DNA of 64,000 bases from Pseudomonas gingeri (GCF_013386165.1 NZ_JACAOS010000019.1:38187-102186); one strand, 5' to 3'. Numbered from the stretch's first letter, positions 43,152 through 52,863 are shown. Numbers and translations are program-made. The notes: generated from the letters alone by a model not told the origin.

Positions 43152-45272
43152 GCCCCGTTGCTCCAGGCTGTGCGTGACCAGGTTCCCGGCCAGCACCTTG
43201 TCCAGCTCCGCCACCACCGCCTTGAATGCCGGATCGCTGGGTACCTGCATACCGGCTTTCGAAGGCTGACCCAGAAAGGCCTCGACGGACTCGGCTAACG
43301 GCCGCGAAGTAGCAGGGGTAAACAGCTCGGCGCGCAGGCGTCGGCCCTGCACGGCATCGAACAACCCCTTGTCCTCGAAGCGGGCAAACACCTCGGTGGC
43401 CAGCTCCAACGTCCACAGATAAGTGAAGTAGCGGGCCTCATAGCCGCTGGCCAGGTGCCTGAAGCTGTAGATGAAGCGATCATGCTCGGACCTGGGCAGC
43501 AACCAGAGGTCGAGGCACAGCTTGGTCATCAAGCGAATCTGCTCGGTATCGATTTGCTGGAGCAGGTGCAGGAAAAAGTCCAGGCCCGAATACGTCAGTT
43601 GCGCGCTTTCGTGCAGCCAGGTCTGGGTCTGCAGGAAGACACGCAAGCGCCGGGCCTGATCGCTGGACAGGCTTTCGCCCGTCTGGTGGTGACGGCTCAT
43701 GTCGACCAGGAAATCGACGCAGTAACACCAGCGCTCCATCAGCCGGGAAAAGAACTCCCTGACATCCACGCCCGAATGCTCGATACACGACAGTTGCCAG
43801 GTTTCCGATCTGTCGAGCAATTGATGCAGGCAATGACCGAACTCATGGAACAAGGTGCGCAGTTGTCCGTGCTTCAACAGCAACGGCTCTGCGTCCTCAG
43901 GGATCGGCAGGCCACAGGACAGTACCGCCACCGGCAGCTTCACATCGCGCCCCTCGACCGAAAGCACGCGATGCCCGAGGGAAAACATATGGCCTGACTT
44001 GAACGGCTTTTCGTCGCGGCCAAACAGGTCGAGAAACAGGTAGCCGGTCGTTTGCCCGAACTCCCGGACCTCGAAGCCACGGACGCTGGCATGCCAGGTG
44101 TCCAGTTCCTGGCGCTCGACGAAGTCGATACCGAACAGACGCCGGGGCAGGTCGAACATCTTTTCGAGCACCTGTTCGAGTTCGAAATAGCCACGAAACT
44201 CGTCCTCCTCCAGCGCACCACTGTCCATGCGCAGGCGCTGCGCCAGGAACTCATGGTCCCAGGGCTCAAGGCGTTGTACGCCCGGGTCAGGCGCCGTGGC
44301 GACCAATGCCTGCACTTGTCGGCTCCACCCGGGGGCTTTTTGCACGACCTGCTGGTAGAAGAATCCCAGGACATGGGCGATGTCCGGTACCGAGAGGCTC
44401 TCCAGCGCCAGTTCGGCGAAGCTGCCAAACCCCAGCATTCGCGCCTGCTCCAGACGCAGCGTGAGCAACTGTTCGAGCAGGGCGCTGTTGTCGAACGCCT
44501 CACACGACTTCAAGCCGCGGTCGGACGCCAGTGTGCTGCCAAGCCGGTAGACCTGCTCGCGCAGGTCGCGCGCGCGAACATCGGCCATGATCGTTCTGAA
44601 GAGCTGGGGGTCGCCCATGTCGATCCACCAACCGAGCAGTTCCTCCCCCTGGTAAAGGGCCATGGACGCCTTGTCCCGAACGGACAAGCCCTCCAGTTGC
44701 GCTTCCTGCTCCACACCGATCAGCAGGCTGGTGCAACGGGCGGCCTGGACCACGTTGCCGAGAAACCGCAGGCGAAGCTCATCGATCGCCTGCCCCAGCA
44801 CCTTGAACCGCTGACGCTGGTCGGCGGGCAAGTCCATGCCCGCCATCCGGAACTGCCGCAGAACCCTGTCGAGCAAGGTTCGCCGCGAGCGATCGAACTG
44901 CTGTGCCAGCGGGCTATCGGCGAGCTTCTGGTACAGGGCATGCAATTGGCTATCGGACCAGAACATCCGCTCGAACTGCGCCCCGATCCTGGCGCAGCGC
45001 TTGAACGCCTTGCCCCAGTCCTCCCCGGAACGAGCGCTGGACAACACCTGGATCACGCCCTGGCACCAGGACATGCGGGCATTGAGCGCATCGAGCGGCA
45101 CGACGAAGTCGTCCCAGGTCGGAGATTCGCCTTGGCTGGCGATGATCGCATCAATGGCGCCATGGGCCTCATCGCGAATCTGCGCCATGGCGGCTTTCAG
45201 ATGACGGGGCTGCACGGACGAATAGGGCAGCAGTTTGCCGCAGTGGTGCAACAACGGGTTGTAGGTATCCAC
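43134..45272 (-). CDS. M3-family metallopeptidase, divergent PrlC paralogue
   Basis: 712-aa zinc peptidase of the thimet oligopeptidase/oligopeptidase A family. Zinc motif HEFGH (about residue 480) with a third ligand Glu expected in VDVREFFSRLMERW (about 505). All-helical M3 fold along the full length. The GTG start at 45272 has AAGGAG 7 nt upstream; the ATG at 45317 has no such site. It stands two genes from prlC on the same strand and shares its length and motif order, but the region after HEFGH differs (no PSQ), so specificity has likely shifted. Confidence 0.88.
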   Translation of the reverse strand: MDTYNPLLHHCGKLLPYSSVQPRHLKAAMAQIRDEAHGAIDAIIASQGESPTWDDFVVPLDALNARMSWCQGVIQVLSSARSGEDWGKAFKRCARIGAQFERMFWSDSQLHALYQKLADSPLAQQFDRSRRTLLDRVLRQFRMAGMDLPADQRQRFKVLGQAIDELRLRFLGNVVQAARCTSLLIGVEQEAQLEGLSVRDKASMALYQGEELLGWWIDMGDPQLFRTIMADVRARDLREQVYRLGSTLASDRGLKSCEAFDNSALLEQLLTLRLEQARMLGFGSFAELALESLSVPDIAHVLGFFYQQVVQKAPGWSRQVQALVATAPDPGVQRLEPWDHEFLAQRLRMDSGALEEDEFRGYFELEQVLEKMFDLPRRLFGIDFVERQELDTWHASVRGFEVREFGQTTGYLFLDLFGRDEKPFKSGHMFSLGHRVLSVEGRDVKLPVAVLSCGLPIPEDAEPLLLKHGQLRTLFHEFGHCLHQLLDRSETWQLSCIEHSGVDVREFFSRLMERWCYCVDFLVDMSRHHQTGESLSSDQARRLRVFLQTQTWLHESAQLTYSGLDFFLHLLQQIDTEQIRLMTKLCLDLWLLPRSEHDRFIYSFRHLASGYEARYFTYLWTLELATEVFARFEDKGLFDAVQGRRLRAELFTPATSRPLAESVEAFLGQPSKAGMQVPSDPAFKAVVAELDKVLAGNLVTHSLEQRGSGLVG

Positions 45273-45415
45273 GATTCGCTCCTTGAACAACAGGGCGCCC
45301 AAAACGGGGCCTCTCAAGGAACAGAGCCTATGCGGCGCGGCCTTTCAAAGGGCCTACATAGATAGGTAGAGGCACCGCCTCCCGGCCCGAAAGCTCGGAA
45401 GGCGATGAAGGGTCG

Positions 45416-45700
45416 CTATTGCTCGCCCGGTTTTTTCAGCTTGGGGTTGGGGAAAAACTGTACGGTCTGGACAGTTTTGTCGGCGACTTTCACCACCGGG
45501 GCATTGACCCGCGTCCCCAACTCCTTGGGCACCGACAAGCCCTGTTCATTCAGGGTGTCGGCATAGCCACAGGACACGCACTCACGGTGCGGAACGTCGT
45601 CTTCGCTCCACATCATCAGCTTGTCCTGCTCGCTGCACGCCGGGCAGACCGCCCCGGCGATAAAGCGTTTTTTGGTCTTGATCACGACTGCCTCACTCAT
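45416..45700 (-). CDS. yheV: YheV-family putative zinc-ribbon protein
   Basis: 94 aa with two Cys pairs, CPAC (about 19) and CVSC (about 41), forming a zinc ribbon as in YheV. Basic N-terminus KTKKRF. Function unknown. Its start overlaps the prlC stop by 4 bases, so it is cotranscribed; prlC-yheV is a conserved pair. Confidence 0.9.
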   Translation of the reverse strand: MSEAVVIKTKKRFIAGAVCPACSEQDKLMMWSEDDVPHRECVSCGYADTLNEQGLSVPKELGTRVNAPVVKVADKTVQTVQFFPNPKLKKPGEQ

Positions 45701-47748
45701 GCCGCGGCATCCTCGCTCAGGCCGCTGTGACGCAAGAGTGCGTCAATCGACGGCTCGCGGCCACGGAAGTCGACGAACAGCACCATCGGAGCCTGGGAAC
45801 CACCGCGCGCCAGGATCGCTTCACGGAAGGCGCGCCCGGTCTGGGCGTTCAGCACACCGTCTTCCTCGAACTTGGAGAAGGCGTCGGCCGACAGCACTTC
45901 CGCCCATTTGTAGCTGTAGTAGCCCGCCGCGTAACCGCCGGCGAAAATGTGCGCAAAGCTGTTGGGGAAGCGGTTGTAGGCCGGCGGACGCATCACCGAG
46001 ACCTCGTTGCGCACGCCTTCGAGGACCTGCGCCACACTGCGGCCATCGCCATGGGTGGCATGCAGTTCGAAGTCGAACAGCGAGAACTCCAGCTGACGCA
46101 CCATCATCAGGCCGGACTGGAAGTTCTTCGCCGCCAGCATTTTTTCCAGCAGGTCCTGGGGCAGCGGCTCGCCGCTTTCGTAGTGACCGGAGATCAGCGC
46201 CAGGCCTTCGGGTTCCCAGCACCAGTTTTCCATGAACTGGCTCGGCAGCTCCACGGCATCCCAGGCCACGCCGTTGATGCCGGACACGCCGGCATGTTCG
46301 ACGCGGGTCAGCAGGTGATGCAGGCCATGGCCGAATTCGTGGAACAGGGTGGTGACTTCGTCATGGGTCAGCAGGGCAGGCTTGCCGCTGTCGGCCGGGG
46401 CGAAGTTGCACACCAGGTTGGCCACCGGGCTTTGCAGCACGCCCTCGACGGTGCGCCGACGGTCACGGGCGCCGTCCATCCAAGCCCCGCCACGCTTGTT
46501 GGCACGGGCATAGAGGTCAAAGAAGAAGCGCCCAACGTGCTGGCCGTTCTCCTTGATTTCGAACAGGCGGACATCCGGGTGCCAGGTGTCGAAACCGCTC
46601 TGTTCGGCAATCTCGATGCCGTACAGGCGCTGGACAATGGCGAACAGGCCGCCGAGTACCTTGTCGATCGGGAAGTAGGCGCGCAGGGCTTCCTGGGAAA
46701 CGCTGTAGCGCTGTTCACGCAGCTTCTCGCCGTAGTAACCGCTGTCCCAGCTTTGCAGCTCGGCACAGCCTTGCTCGGCGGCGTAGGCCTTGAGCTGCTG
46801 CAGGTCCTGGGCGGCAAACGGCTTGCTGCGCTTGGCCAGGTCGCGCAGGAAGGTCAGCACCTGATCGCTGGAGTCAGCCATCTTGGTCGCCAGGCTCAAT
46901 TCGGAGAAGCTGGCGAAACCCAGTAATTGGGCAAGTTCCTGGCGCAGGTCGAGGATCTCTTCCATCACCGGGCCGTTGTCGTTCTGGCCGGCATTCGGAC
47001 CCTGGTCCGAGGCACGGGTGCAGTAGGCGGCGTAGACCTCTTCGCGCAGGGCGCGGTCCTGGGCGTAGGTCATCACCGCGTAGTAGCTCGGGAATTCCAG
47101 GGTGATCAACCAGCCGTCCAGGCCCTTGGCCTGGGCCGCGGCGGCCATTTGCGCCTTGGAGGAATCGCTCAGCCCGGCCAGGCCGGTCTCGTCGGTGACG
47201 TGCCGGGTCCAGGCCTGGGTCGCGTCGAGCAGCTGGTTGGAGAAGCGGCTGCCCAGTTCGGACAACTTGCTCTGCACCTCGGCGTAGCGCTGCTGCTGCT
47301 CGGCCGGCAGGTCGATACCCGACAGGCGGAAGTCGCGCAGGGAGTGTTCGAGGATGGTTTTCTGGCCAACGTCGAAACCGCTAGCCTGCGGGCTGTTCGC
47401 CAGGGCTTCGAAGGCCTGGAACAGTTCGCGGTTCTGGCCCAGTTCCGTGGAGTAGGCGCTCAAGGCCGGCAGGCAGGCCTCATAGGCTTCGCGCAATTCG
47501 GCGCTGTTGCACACCGCATTGAGGTGACTGACCGGACTCCAGGCAGCGCCCAGGCGATCATTCAGTTCATCCATCGCCAGGACCAGCCCGGCCCAGGTAG
47601 GCTGTTGGCCCTGGGTTGTCAGAATTTCAGCAATGGCCGCGCGGTTGTCCGCCAGGATCTGTTCGATGGCCGGCAGCACGTGTTCGGCGCGGATGGCCGA
47701 GAACGGCGGCAGGTCGTAGGACTGCAGAAGAGGGTTGTTCACGCTCAC
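45697..47748 (-). CDS. prlC: Oligopeptidase A
   Basis: Cytoplasmic M3 zinc peptidase that degrades peptides and cleaved signal peptides. Zinc motif HEFGHGLHHLL (about residue 460) and third ligand in WDAVELPSQFMENW (about 486). Start taken at GTG 47748 (MSVNNPLLQSYDLPPFSAIR in outline), with AAGGTG 6 nt upstream, giving the family length of 683 aa; the ATG at 47775 has poor spacing. Divergent from the gamma-carbonic anhydrase gene. Confidence 0.94.
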   Translation of the reverse strand: MSVNNPLLQSYDLPPFSAIRAEHVLPAIEQILADNRAAIAEILTTQGQQPTWAGLVLAMDELNDRLGAAWSPVSHLNAVCNSAELREAYEACLPALSAYSTELGQNRELFQAFEALANSPQASGFDVGQKTILEHSLRDFRLSGIDLPAEQQQRYAEVQSKLSELGSRFSNQLLDATQAWTRHVTDETGLAGLSDSSKAQMAAAAQAKGLDGWLITLEFPSYYAVMTYAQDRALREEVYAAYCTRASDQGPNAGQNDNGPVMEEILDLRQELAQLLGFASFSELSLATKMADSSDQVLTFLRDLAKRSKPFAAQDLQQLKAYAAEQGCAELQSWDSGYYGEKLREQRYSVSQEALRAYFPIDKVLGGLFAIVQRLYGIEIAEQSGFDTWHPDVRLFEIKENGQHVGRFFFDLYARANKRGGAWMDGARDRRRTVEGVLQSPVANLVCNFAPADSGKPALLTHDEVTTLFHEFGHGLHHLLTRVEHAGVSGINGVAWDAVELPSQFMENWCWEPEGLALISGHYESGEPLPQDLLEKMLAAKNFQSGLMMVRQLEFSLFDFELHATHGDGRSVAQVLEGVRNEVSVMRPPAYNRFPNSFAHIFAGGYAAGYYSYKWAEVLSADAFSKFEEDGVLNAQTGRAFREAILARGGSQAPMVLFVDFRGREPSIDALLRHSGLSEDAAA

Positions 47749-47837
47749 GGTTGGCACCTTGGCTGGAAGAAACATGCCCCCATCTTAATTACAATCGACG
47801 TCGACCGCAGCTATCAACCACAGAGAGAGTGTCTATC

Positions 47838-48386
47838 GTGTCCCTTCGCACCTATCAGAACCTCACGCCGACGCTCGCTGAACGGGCCTTTGTCGACCGC
47901 TCGGCGGTGGTGATCGGCGATGTCGAAATCGGCGCCGACAGCTCCATCTGGCCGCTGACCGTGATCCGCGGCGACATGCACCGCATCCGTATCGGCCAAC
48001 GCACCAGCGTGCAGGACGGCTGCGTGCTGCACATCACCCACGCCGGGCCATTCAACCCCGAGGGCTTCCCGCTGCTGATCGGCGACGACGTGACCATCGC
48101 CCACAAGGTCATGCTGCATGGCTGCACGGTGGGCAGCCGGATTCTGATCGGCATGGGTAGCATCGTCATGGACGGCGCGGTGATCGAGGACGAGGTGATC
48201 GTCGGCGCCGGCAGCCTGGTACCACCGGGCAAGCGCCTGGAAAGCGGTTTCCTCTACGTCGGCAGCCCGGTCAAACAGGCCCGGGCGTTGACGGACAAGG
48301 AGCGGGCCTTTTTCACCTATAGCGCGGCGAACTACGTGAAACTCAAGGACCTGCACATGGCCGAAGGTTATCATCAGGCCGTTTGA
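47838..48386 (+). CDS. Gamma-carbonic anhydrase family protein (YrdA-like)
   Basis: 182-aa left-handed beta-helix protein of hexapeptide repeats (VVIGDVEIGADSSIWP... GDDVTIAHKVMLHGC... GMGSIVMDGAVIED). Zinc His residues are seen in DMHRIRIG-adjacent LHITHAG, IAHK and MLHG. YrdA-type members often lack carbonic anhydrase activity, so catalysis is unproven. GTG start at 47838 (MSLRTYQNL). Confidence 0.9.
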   Translation: MSLRTYQNLTPTLAERAFVDRSAVVIGDVEIGADSSIWPLTVIRGDMHRIRIGQRTSVQDGCVLHITHAGPFNPEGFPLLIGDDVTIAHKVMLHGCTVGSRILIGMGSIVMDGAVIEDEVIVGAGSLVPPGKRLESGFLYVGSPVKQARALTDKERAFFTYSAANYVKLKDLHMAEGYHQAV

Positions 48387-48413
48387 TTATTTTTTGTACA
48401 GCCAGGACACAGC

Positions 48414-49058
48414 ATGCATTACCAGACGATTCTCTTCGACCTCGACGGCACCCTGACCGATCCGCGCGAGGGCATCACCCGTTCGATCCAGTATGCGCTG
48501 GGCAAACTGGGGATCGACGAGCCGGACCTCGGCAAGCTCGAACACTTTATCGGCCCGCCCTTGTTGCAGGCGTTCATGCAGTTCTACGGTTTTGACGAGG
48601 CCAAGGCCTGGGAAGCGGTGAACTTCTACCGGGAGCGCTTCAAGGTCACCGGGCTGTATGAAAACCGGGTGTTCGAGGGGGTTACGCCGTTGCTGGAGCT
48701 GTTGGGCGGGCAGGGGCGCACGTTGTATATCGCCACGTCCAAGCCCTGGGTGTTTGCCCGGGAGATTGCCCGGCATTTCGATTTTGCCCGGCACTTCAAG
48801 GTGATCTACGGCAGCGAGCTGGATGGGGCGCGCAGCGACAAGGTCGAGTTGATTGCCCACCTGATGGCCGAAGAAGGACTGGAGCCGAGCGAGACGCTGA
48901 TGATCGGCGACCGCAAGCACGACCTGATCGGCGCGCAACGCAATGGCCTGGATGCGGCGGCGGTGGGGTATGGGTTTGGCAGTTTCGAGGAGCTGAGTGC
49001 GCAGCAGCCGGCTTATCATTTTGAGACGTTGGCGGAGCTGCATCGGGCGTTTGTGTAG
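48414..49058 (+). CDS. HAD-family hydrolase (phosphoglycolate phosphatase-like)
   Basis: 214 aa. HAD motif I FDLDGTLTD (residue 8), motif II YIATSKP (about 105), motif III Lys, motif IV MIGDRKHD (about 163). Cap domain C1 type between. The family includes phosphoglycolate and nucleotide phosphatases; substrate unknown. 27 bp after the gamma-carbonic anhydrase gene and probably in its operon. Confidence 0.88.
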   Translation: MHYQTILFDLDGTLTDPREGITRSIQYALGKLGIDEPDLGKLEHFIGPPLLQAFMQFYGFDEAKAWEAVNFYRERFKVTGLYENRVFEGVTPLLELLGGQGRTLYIATSKPWVFAREIARHFDFARHFKVIYGSELDGARSDKVELIAHLMAEEGLEPSETLMIGDRKHDLIGAQRNGLDAAAVGYGFGSFEELSAQQPAYHFETLAELHRAFV

Positions 49059-49079
49059 GGCGTTGGACCGAGTCGCCTG

Positions 49080-49172
49080 CATCGCGAGCAAGCTTGCTCC
49101 TACAGGGGGCGATGTCGTGCACAAGGCTGCGGCACGACACAATTCCTGTAGGAGCGAGCTTGCTCGCGATGG
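49080..49172. repeat. REP pair in outward orientation
   Basis: REP units at 49080-49104 and 49147-49172, arranged with CATCGCGAGCAAGC first and GCTTGCTCGCGATG last, the reverse of the other pairs in the window. A short GTCGTGC/GCACGAC stem lies between. Confidence 0.85.
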
Positions 49173-49178
49173 CGTCCT

Positions 49179-50231
49179 TCAGCCGGGCATCAATTTGCGC
49201 AACGCCGCCTTGCGTTCGTCAACCGGTAGGCCCCCGAGCTTTTCCACCGCCGTGAAGAACGCCGGCCAATCCCCGTTCACCTGCCGAAACAACGCGGCAA
49301 ACGCCGGCACCCACTGGTCGTACAGCCCGAAGGGCAGCAGCTTGGCGTTATTCAGCGGCCCGTTGACCCACCCGTCATAACGCTTGTCGCCACCCCACTG
49401 GCTCGCCTGCATCCGCTGGTATTCGTCACGCAAGCGCTGGAATTCCTGCGCCTTGCGCTCACGCATCTGCTCGACCGGCAAGGTCTGCGCATACAACTGC
49501 TGCAAGCGCTCGCGGGTCTGCAGCACCAACTCGATAAACTGGTCCTTCTGCGCCACATCGTTGACCTTGGCCGGTGGCAAGCCCCGCGCCGCCCGCCATT
49601 GCCGCGTGCCTTCCTGCTCGACGAAATTGGCATAGGACTCGTTGAACTCGGTGTCGTCCTTCACATAAAAGCGCTGGTGCGCCAGTTCGTGAAAGATCAA
49701 CGTCGCCAGGCGCTCGTCACCCCAGGTCATCATCGAACTGATAATCGGATCGTCGAACCAGCCCAGCGTCGAATAGGCCTCGACCCCACCGATATACACA
49801 TCCATGCCCTGCTGTTTTTGCAGCGCCGCCTCACCCCGCGCCGCGCCCTGGTTGTAATAGCCGCGATAGGCCACGCAGCCGGCAATGGGAAAACAATGCT
49901 GCTGCGGGGTCAGGGAAAATTCCGGCGTGGCGAAGACATTCCAGACCACATAGGGCCGTTTGATGTCCGCGTACAACCGGTAACTGCGGTTGTCCGGCAG
50001 ATGCAGATGCTCACTGGCAAAGGCCCGGGCCTGCTGGGATTGCGCCAGGTGTTCACGCAGCTTCGGGTCGCGGGACGGGTCGGCCATCACCTCGGCCACC
50101 GGCTCCCGGGCGCGCAGCAGGCTCAACTGCCCACCGGCCAACTGGCTATAATAATTGATACTGCTGCACGCACTGAGCAACAGCAGCAGCACGGCGCCTA
50201 TCGAACCGCGGACCACGGGACTTACCATCAT
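49179..50231 (-). CDS. Putative lipoprotein aminopeptidase (HExxH, DUF2265-like)
   Basis: 350-aa predicted outer-membrane lipoprotein: signal with lipobox LLSAC (about residue 20), zinc motif HELAHQ (about 185) and downstream Glu in FNESYANFVEQEG (about 199), i.e. HExxH plus a distal Glu as in gluzincins. Annotated in relatives as predicted aminopeptidase; activity not shown. ATG 50231 has AGG 8 nt upstream and is preferred to a TTG at 50246. Confidence 0.85.
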   Translation of the reverse strand: MMVSPVVRGSIGAVLLLLLSACSSINYYSQLAGGQLSLLRAREPVAEVMADPSRDPKLREHLAQSQQARAFASEHLHLPDNRSYRLYADIKRPYVVWNVFATPEFSLTPQQHCFPIAGCVAYRGYYNQGAARGEAALQKQQGMDVYIGGVEAYSTLGWFDDPIISSMMTWGDERLATLIFHELAHQRFYVKDDTEFNESYANFVEQEGTRQWRAARGLPPAKVNDVAQKDQFIELVLQTRERLQQLYAQTLPVEQMRERKAQEFQRLRDEYQRMQASQWGGDKRYDGWVNGPLNNAKLLPFGLYDQWVPAFAALFRQVNGDWPAFFTAVEKLGGLPVDERKAALRKLMPG

Positions 50232-50412
50232 CGGAGTTACCTGCAAGGAGCAGACACAAGACTAGCGCGCGGACGGAACACCTTTCCATGAATGATTATT
50301 GAGACTGAGGTGTTCACTGAATGCAGCCCCACTCCCACAAGGTTGACGCCCCGGGCGTCCCGATACCCCTGAACACGGGTATGCTGATCCTCTGAATAGA
50401 GTGAAAATCACC

Positions 50413-50829
50413 ATGCGCAAAATACTCCCCGTACTCTTCGCCCTGGCCAGCCTGGGCGGCTGTATCAGTCCGTTACCGCCAGTGGACCCGCAAATGGCCT
50501 GGGTCGACCTGGAAACCCACACCGGCACCCTGGTCATGGCCGAAAGCCTGGACAAGCAACGTCTGCGCGACGGACGCTTTTTCCAGGTCACACCGGGCAG
50601 CCATGACCTCCTGGCGCGGTTCGACTTCGAGGTCTATCTCGGTGGCATGGCGATGAACACCGATCCGCCGGATCGCCTGTGCTACCTGAGCGTGCACTAC
50701 GAGCACTTCGAAGCCGGCCGGCGCTACCGCCTGGAGGGCATCGCCCTGGGCTTCAACGCCAGCGCACGGCTGTACGACGACAAGGGTGCAGTGGTAGCCG
50801 AGCAGAACAACGTGTTCTGCATTCCCTAA
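50413..50829 (+). CDS. Small hypothetical lipoprotein
   Basis: 138 aa with lipoprotein signal (LASLGGC, Cys about residue 16), then a beta-rich domain with VDLETHTGTLVMAESLDK and LEGIALGFNASARLYD. Function unknown; the layout resembles small envelope lipoproteins. ATG 50413 preferred; an in-frame GTG is at 50401. Confidence 0.78.
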   Translation: MRKILPVLFALASLGGCISPLPPVDPQMAWVDLETHTGTLVMAESLDKQRLRDGRFFQVTPGSHDLLARFDFEVYLGGMAMNTDPPDRLCYLSVHYEHFEAGRRYRLEGIALGFNASARLYDDKGAVVAEQNNVFCIP

Positions 50830-50832
50830 ACC

Positions 50833-51066
50833 TCAGCGGTCGTTCTTCTGGTAGATGATTTTCTTGCTGCCGCCTTCGCAACTGCCCACGACCATGTTCT
50901 GATCGTGGACGTCGTGCCTGGCGACGATCTCCAAGGTGTAGGAACTGACGCCGGCGGCCTGGATCTTGGTTTCGATCTCGGTCTTGAGTTCCTCACACGG
51001 CTTGGTCGCAGCCAGGGCCGAGGTGGCCAGCGCGCAGCAGAAAATCCCCAGGGCAATACGTTTCAT
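50833..51066 (-). CDS. DUF1161 family periplasmic protein (copy 1)
   Basis: 77 aa: signal peptide (1-19, SALA), then the DUF1161 core KPCEELKTEIETKIQAAGV and VVGSCEGGSKKIIY with two Cys that could pair. Function unknown. A paralogue lies 2 kb away at 52905-53135. Confidence 0.87.
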   Translation of the reverse strand: MKRIALGIFCCALATSALAATKPCEELKTEIETKIQAAGVSSYTLEIVARHDVHDQNMVVGSCEGGSKKIIYQKNDR

Positions 51067-51194
51067 GGTCGAACTCCTTGACTACGGCAGCGCGCCGTAA
51101 GAGCGGGCGCAGAAGCTGCCACACCTTATTCGACCACAATGGCGCCGGCCAAGTTCTGATGCACCTCACATCCCCGGCGCTTGCCGCCGCCCGG

Positions 51195-51626
51195 TCAGTG
51201 CACCAGGGTCCCTTCCAGGCTGATCCTGGCGTTCAACACCTTGGACACCGGGCAACCTTCCTTGGCCTTTTTGCTCAGCTCATCGAACTGCTGCTGGCTG
51301 GCACCGGGGATTTTCGCCTTGAGAATCAGGTGCACGGCGGTAATCGCAAAACCCCCGTCGACCTGATCCAGGGTCACTTCGGCCTGGGTGTCGATACTGT
51401 CGGCCTTGAGACCGGCATCGCCGAGGATCATCGAAAAGGCCATGGAGAAACACCCCGCGTGGGCGGCGCCGATCAGCTCTTCCGGGTTGGTGCCCTTGCC
51501 GCCTTCGAAACGCGCCTTGAAGCCGTAAGGCGCTTCGCGCAACACCCCGGTTTCCGTGGAGATGGAACCGATACCGGTTTTCAGGTCGCCTGCCCAATGA
51601 GCCGATGCTTTCTTTTTGATACTCAT
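51195..51626 (-). CDS. osmC: OsmC family peroxiredoxin
   Basis: 143-aa organic hydroperoxide reductase of the osmotically inducible OsmC class. The two redox Cys are in AHAGCFSMAF (about 59) and KEGCPVSKVL (about 124). Starts MSIKKKASAHW. Usually under osmotic and RpoS control. GAGGAG-type site upstream. Confidence 0.93.
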   Translation of the reverse strand: MSIKKKASAHWAGDLKTGIGSISTETGVLREAPYGFKARFEGGKGTNPEELIGAAHAGCFSMAFSMILGDAGLKADSIDTQAEVTLDQVDGGFAITAVHLILKAKIPGASQQQFDELSKKAKEGCPVSKVLNARISLEGTLVH

Positions 51627-51848
51627 AGCTGCCTCCTCAAAAGCCGGCGCGAAGGGTTCACGCCGGGGTCAAGGTTCTGAGGATAGTGGATGGCTCAAAG
51701 TTCACCTTGTAAGACTCATCTGAAAAAAATGCAGGTTAAAAAACAGGTCTGCCCTTGAAACTCGGGTATATGCCCACATTCCCTGGAGACCGGCAGGTTT
51801 TTCGGCACAAGACGAAGCCTGCGTACCCCCACATGGAGTAGCAGGCTT

Positions 51849-52850
51849 ATGAAGCGACTGTCCGATACCAAGTTTTCCACCCTCGACCTGGTGCCCGTAC
51901 GCCAGGACGGCAGCCCGGGGCAATCGCTGCGTAACTCGCTGGACCTGGCCCGCCATGTGGAGAAGTTCGGCTACCACCGCTTCTGGGTCGCTGAGCACCA
52001 CAACATGGACGGTATCGCCAGTTCGGCCACGTCCGTGCTGTTGGGTTACCTGGCGGGCGGCACCTCGACCATTCGTGTCGGTTCCGGCGGCGTGATGCTG
52101 CCCAACCATGCGCCACTGGTGATCGCCGAACAGTTCGGCACCCTGGCAAGCCTCTACCCCGGCCGGATCGACCTGGGCCTGGGCCGCGCCCCGGGTTCCG
52201 ACCAGATGACCGCCCGGGCCTTGCGCCGCGAGCGTTCGGGCAGCGCCGACGACTTCCCCGAGGATGTTGCCGAACTGATGGCCTACCTGGGCCCCCGCAC
52301 TCCTGATCAGCGGGTGATCGCCATGCCGGGCACCGGTACCCAGGTGCCGGTCTGGTTGCTCGGTTCGAGCCTGTTCAGTGCACAGCTTGCCGGCGAGCGG
52401 GGCTTGCCCTACGCCTTCGCCTCACATTTCGCACCGCGCTACATGCATGAGGCTATTCGCGTCTATCGCAATCACTTCAAGCCTTCGGCGGTGCTCGACA
52501 AACCCTATGTGATGCTCGGCGTGCCGCTGGTGGCCGCGGATACCGATGACAAAGCCGACTACCTGGCGACCTCGGTGTACCAGCGCATCCTCGCGCTGAT
52601 GCGTGGCCAGAGCCTGGTGCAACGGCCTCCGGTGCAGACCATGGATGGCCTGTGGCTGCCCCACGAGAAAGAAGCGGTGGCAAGTTTCCTCGGCCTGGCG
52701 ATGGTCGGCAGCCCCGAGAAAATCCGCGCCAAGCTGGAAGTGCTGATCGAGCAGACCCAGGCCGATGAGCTGATCTTCACCTGTGACCTGTATGAACATG
52801 CCGATCGGCTGCATTCCTACGAGTTGCTGGCACAGGTCATGAAGGGCTGA
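51849..52850 (+). CDS. LLM-class flavin-dependent oxidoreductase
   Basis: 333-aa bacterial-luciferase-like monooxygenase of the YhbW type: FGYHRFWVAEHHNMDGIASSA-like start of the barrel (about residues 38-58), GGVMLPNHAPLVIAEQFGTLASLYPGRIDLGLGRAPG in outline (about 78-115). Uses reduced flavin; substrate unknown. Ends at a bidirectional hairpin. Confidence 0.88.
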   Translation: MKRLSDTKFSTLDLVPVRQDGSPGQSLRNSLDLARHVEKFGYHRFWVAEHHNMDGIASSATSVLLGYLAGGTSTIRVGSGGVMLPNHAPLVIAEQFGTLASLYPGRIDLGLGRAPGSDQMTARALRRERSGSADDFPEDVAELMAYLGPRTPDQRVIAMPGTGTQVPVWLLGSSLFSAQLAGERGLPYAFASHFAPRYMHEAIRVYRNHFKPSAVLDKPYVMLGVPLVAADTDDKADYLATSVYQRILALMRGQSLVQRPPVQTMDGLWLPHEKEAVASFLGLAMVGSPEKIRAKLEVLIEQTQADELIFTCDLYEHADRLHSYELLAQVMKG

Positions 52851-52863
52851 GCGCCAGAAACAG

